Below are positions 29,165-31,610 of a stretch of DNA of 31,610 bases, in pieces. The DNA is from WLJO01 sp945889085 (GTDB lineage Bacteria > Actinomycetota > Acidimicrobiia > Acidimicrobiales > Ilumatobacteraceae). The notes under the pieces were generated by a model, which saw only the letters and a list, made by a program, of their open reading frames with translations, made no database searches and was not told the DNA's origin. The stretch lies in NCBI GenBank assembly GCA_945889085.1, contig CAMDBM010000037.1:1-31610 (forward strand), given 5' to 3'. The translations under genes and the position numbers were made by a program. Numbering within the stretch: the first letter of the stretch is position 1; each line of letters opens with the position of its first letter.

Positions 29165-31111
29165 ATGGCCGAGAAGGCAATCGATGACCTGATGCTGGAG
29201 AACCGCAAGTTCCCGCCGTCAGCCGCGTTCAAGAAGACCTCGCTCGTCACCGGCACAGAGCTCTACGACGAGGGCAACGAGGACTATCAAGCCTTCTGGG
29301 CGCGTCAGGCGTCAGAGCTCGTCACGTGGAACAAGGACTGGGACACGGTCTGTGAGTGGAATCTCCCGTACGCGAAGTGGTTCCTCGGCGGGCAGCTGAA
29401 CGTGTCGTACAACTGCCTCGATCGTCACGTGCTCGCGGGTCGCGGCAACAAGGTCGCCTTCTATTGGGAGGGTGAGCCCGGCGAATCCCGTGTCATCACC
29501 TACCAACAGCTGCTCGACGAAGTCTCCAAGTTCGCGAATGCCCTCAAGTCGCTCGGCGTGGAGAAGGGCGACCGCGTCAACATCTACCTGCCGATGATCC
29601 CCGAGGCCGCGGTGGCGATGCTTGCGTGCGCACGTATCGGTGCTGCGCACAGTGTTGTGTTCGGCGGTTTCTCGGCGCAGTCATTGTCGGATCGCATCAA
29701 CGATGCCGAGGCCAAGGTGCTCATCACCGCCGACGGTGGCTATCGCCGCGGCGAGGTGTTCCCGCTCAAGCCGCAGGCCGACGAGGCCATCGCCACCACG
29801 CCGAGCATCGAGAAGGTCGTTGTGGTGCGCCGCGGCAACAACCCCGTCGACATGATGGCCGGACGCGACCACTGGTACCACGACCTTATGGACGCCGCAT
29901 CGGCGGACTGCCCGGCGGAGCCGATGGATTCCGAGCAACTGCTCTTCCTGCTGTACACCTCGGGCACCACCGGTAAGCCCAAGGGCATCATGCACACCAC
30001 GGGTGGCTATCTCACGCAGGTGGCATTCACGCACAAGTACGTGTTCGATCTCAATCCCGACAAGGACGTCTACTGGTGCACGGCCGACGTCGGCTGGGTA
30101 ACCGGCCACTCGTACATCGTGTACGGCCCGCTCGCCAACGGGGCGACGAGCGTGATGTACGAGGGTGTCCCGAATTATCCGGCGAACGACCGCTTGTGGT
30201 CGATTGTCGAGAAGTACAAGGTGTCGATCTTCTACACCGCCCCCACCGCAATCCGTACGTTCATGAAGTGGGGTGACCAGGAGCCCGCCAAGCACGACCT
30301 CTCGTCGCTCAGGCTGCTCGGCTCGGTGGGCGAGCCCATCAACCCCGAGGCGTGGATGTGGTACCACGAGCACATCGGTCGTGGGAACTGCCCGATCGTG
30401 GACACCTGGTGGCAGACCGAGACAGGTGGGATCATGATCAGTCCGTTGCCTGGTGCCACGACGCTGAAGCCCGGCTCGGCAACGTTCGCGCTGCCTGGCA
30501 TCGGCATGGAAGTGGTGGACGACGAATGCCGCCACGTCGACAAGGGCGGTGGGTACCTGACGCTCACCCAACCGTGGCCGGGGATGCTACGCGGCATCTG
30601 GAAGGACCCGGAGCGCTATCAGGATGCGTACTGGAGCCGCTTTGAGGGCCGCTACTTCGCGGGTGACGGCTGCAAGCTCGACGACGACGGGTACATCTGG
30701 TTGCTCGGTCGCGTGGACGACGTGATGAACGTGTCGGGCCACCGAATCTCCACCACCGAGGTGGAGTCTGCGCTCGTGTCGCACCCCGCAGTTGCCGAGG
30801 CCGCCGTCGTTGGCGCGAATGACGCCACTACCGGTCAGGCGATCATGGCGTACGTCATCTTGCGCATCGGCTTCGACGTCACGGAGAACGACCTCCGCAA
30901 TCACGTGGCCAAGGAGATTGGTGCGATCGCGAAGCCGAAGGCGATCTTCTTCACGCCGGACCTTCCCAAGACCCGCAGCGGCAAGATCATGCGTCGTCTG
31001 CTGCGAGACGTGGCAGAGGGTCGCAACCTCGGCGACACCACCACGCTCGCCGACTCGAACGTGGTGAACGAGTTGCAGCGGCGCGCTGCGGAGACTCCCT
31101 CCGAGGACTAG
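29165..31111 (+). CDS. acs: Acetyl-CoA synthetase (AMP-forming)
   Basis: 648 aa from ATG 29165, the canonical length and start (MAEKAIDDLM); the frame is open to 29123. The enzyme activates acetate to acetyl-CoA through acetyl-AMP. Motifs in order: YTSGTTGKPKGIMH (AMP-binding P-loop), TADVGWVTGHSY, VDTWWQTETGG, RVDDVMNVSGHRIST (hinge), and the C-terminal KTRSGKIMRR, in which Lys607 is the conserved catalytic lysine that is acetylated to inhibit the enzyme in many bacteria. No Gcn5 or sirtuin gene is adjacent. A palindrome in the leader may regulate it. The gene stands alone, after the FKBP lipoprotein and convergent with yajQ. Confidence 0.96.
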   Translation: MAEKAIDDLMLENRKFPPSAAFKKTSLVTGTELYDEGNEDYQAFWARQASELVTWNKDWDTVCEWNLPYAKWFLGGQLNVSYNCLDRHVLAGRGNKVAFYWEGEPGESRVITYQQLLDEVSKFANALKSLGVEKGDRVNIYLPMIPEAAVAMLACARIGAAHSVVFGGFSAQSLSDRINDAEAKVLITADGGYRRGEVFPLKPQADEAIATTPSIEKVVVVRRGNNPVDMMAGRDHWYHDLMDAASADCPAEPMDSEQLLFLLYTSGTTGKPKGIMHTTGGYLTQVAFTHKYVFDLNPDKDVYWCTADVGWVTGHSYIVYGPLANGATSVMYEGVPNYPANDRLWSIVEKYKVSIFYTAPTAIRTFMKWGDQEPAKHDLSSLRLLGSVGEPINPEAWMWYHEHIGRGNCPIVDTWWQTETGGIMISPLPGATTLKPGSATFALPGIGMEVVDDECRHVDKGGGYLTLTQPWPGMLRGIWKDPERYQDAYWSRFEGRYFAGDGCKLDDDGYIWLLGRVDDVMNVSGHRISTTEVESALVSHPAVAEAAVVGANDATTGQAIMAYVILRIGFDVTENDLRNHVAKEIGAIAKPKAIFFTPDLPKTRSGKIMRRLLRDVAEGRNLGDTTTLADSNVVNELQRRAAETPSED

Positions 31112-31112
31112 T

Positions 31113-31135
31113 CCGAAGCAAACTTCAGGCTTCGG
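31113..31135 (+). terminator. Hairpin just after the acetyl-CoA synthetase gene
   Basis: A 7-bp stem (CCGAAGC ... GCTTCGG) with a nine-base loop begins two bases after the acs stop. No T-run follows, so it may be a weak or Rho-assisted terminator. Confidence 0.4.
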
Positions 31136-31162
31136 GCGAGGGAAGCGCCAGCGACGAGCCGC

Positions 31163-31204
31163 ACGCCGAACTACGCCGAAGCGAAGCGGCGGCTATGTCG
31201 GCGT
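31163..31204. terminator. Imperfect inverted repeat between acs and yajQ
   Basis: Outer arms ACGCCGA/TCGGCGT (7 bp) enclose an inner CGCCG/CGGCG stem, eight bases from the convergent yajQ stop at 31212. There is no T-run on either strand. It could serve as a two-way barrier, but the evidence is weak. Confidence 0.25.
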
Positions 31205-31211
31205 ATCAGTG

Positions 31212-31610
31212 CTAGTCGCGGAAGTTCTCGAACTGCAGTGGGAGGTCGAGGTCTGAGCCCTTGAGCAGGGTGATGACCTCTTGCAGGTCGTCACGCTTCT
31301 TGCTGGTCACGCGTACCTGCTCGCCTTGGGTTTGGGACGAGATTCCCTTCGGTCCCTTTTCCTTGATGAGCTTGTTGATCTCGCGTGCCTTGTCCGAGCT
31401 GATGCCAGCCTTCATGGTGACTACCTGTCGGGCGGTTGCTCCGGAGGCTTCCTCGATCTTGCCCCACTCGATTCCCTTGAGCGAGAGGCCACGCTTGACG
31501 AGCTTTTCCTCGAACACCTGACGCACTGCTCGAATGCGGTCCTCGGTGACCGACCGCAGAGTGATCACCAGTTCCTTCTGTTCGATCGAGGAGTCGGTGT
31601 TCTTGAAGTC
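31212..31610 (-). CDS. yajQ: YajQ-family nucleotide-binding protein, N-terminus cut by the window
   Basis: 133 codons are visible, with the frame open to the right edge. Beyond the apparent GTG at 31568, the in-frame codons DFKNTDSSIEQKE match the conserved DFK-x-TDSSIE region of YajQ, so the real start is outside. The family is about 163 aa. The end is canonical: ARQVVTMKAGIS, AREINKLIKEKGPKGISSQTQGEQVRVTSKKRDDLQEVI, and FQ/LQFENFRD at the C-terminus. YajQ (DUF520/UPF0234) proteins bind nucleotides, and some bind c-di-GMP and act as effectors; the role here is unknown. Confidence 0.93.
   Translation of the reverse strand, partial: DFKNTDSSIEQKELVITLRSVTEDRIRAVRQVFEEKLVKRGLSLKGIEWGKIEEASGATARQVVTMKAGISSDKAREINKLIKEKGPKGISSQTQGEQVRVTSKKRDDLQEVITLLKGSDLDLPLQFENFRD

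Overview
The window comes from a GC-rich actinobacterium. It carries a SigR/RsrA-type sigma and zinc anti-sigma pair, ClpC, DisA with RadA, an F420-type LLM oxidoreductase, frequent GTG starts, and promoters of the form TANNNT placed 6-9 bases before start codons. The BTAD-type regulator and the secreted M23 peptidase with a Thr/Lys linker make me lean towards Acidimicrobiia, but that is inference. I see no rRNA, tRNA, CRISPR array, insertion sequence, integrase or prophage gene. Coding density is very high: the longest gap is about 150 bp (7838-7989), so no stretch over 300 bp lacks a gene. The genes at both window edges are cut.

Left part (1-10561): the 3' part of a winged-helix/BTAD regulator; radA and disA (DNA repair and c-di-AMP synthesis, minus strand); a divergent lipoprotein whose N-terminal LppM-like domain is joined through a membrane helix to a cytoplasmic winged helix; clpC; a renalase-like FAD oxidoreductase; and a secreted M23 metallopeptidase with a tandem-repeat linker.

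Middle (10606-15127): a minus-strand cluster runs ilvA, sigR, rsrA, a 46-aa membrane peptide, tilS and a phosphatase-fold protein whose catalytic Cys is Ala. A stand-alone class I glutamine amidotransferase diverges from ilvA across only 20 bp, with overlapping -10 elements on the two strands.

Right-centre (15218-27156): a tightly packed plus-strand complex I operon, nuoA-B-C-D-H-I-J-K-L-M-N, often with stop/start overlaps. It has no nuoE, nuoF or nuoG, so the NADH-oxidising module is not encoded here. NuoL and NuoM carry expanded His/Asp-rich loops. A MidA/NDUFAF7-family methyltransferase gene follows nuoN directly; its mitochondrial relative methylates the NuoD homologue.

Right end (27158-31610): an LLM-class flavin oxidoreductase (minus), a lipoprotein with two FKBP domains, acetyl-CoA synthetase, and the C-terminal part of a YajQ-family protein (minus).

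The points I consider most worth following are the membrane-tethered LppM/winged-helix protein, the EFG-less complex I with its adjacent methyltransferase, the phosphatase-fold protein lacking its nucleophile, a palindrome shared by two promoter regions, and the widespread leaderless and bidirectional promoter architecture.
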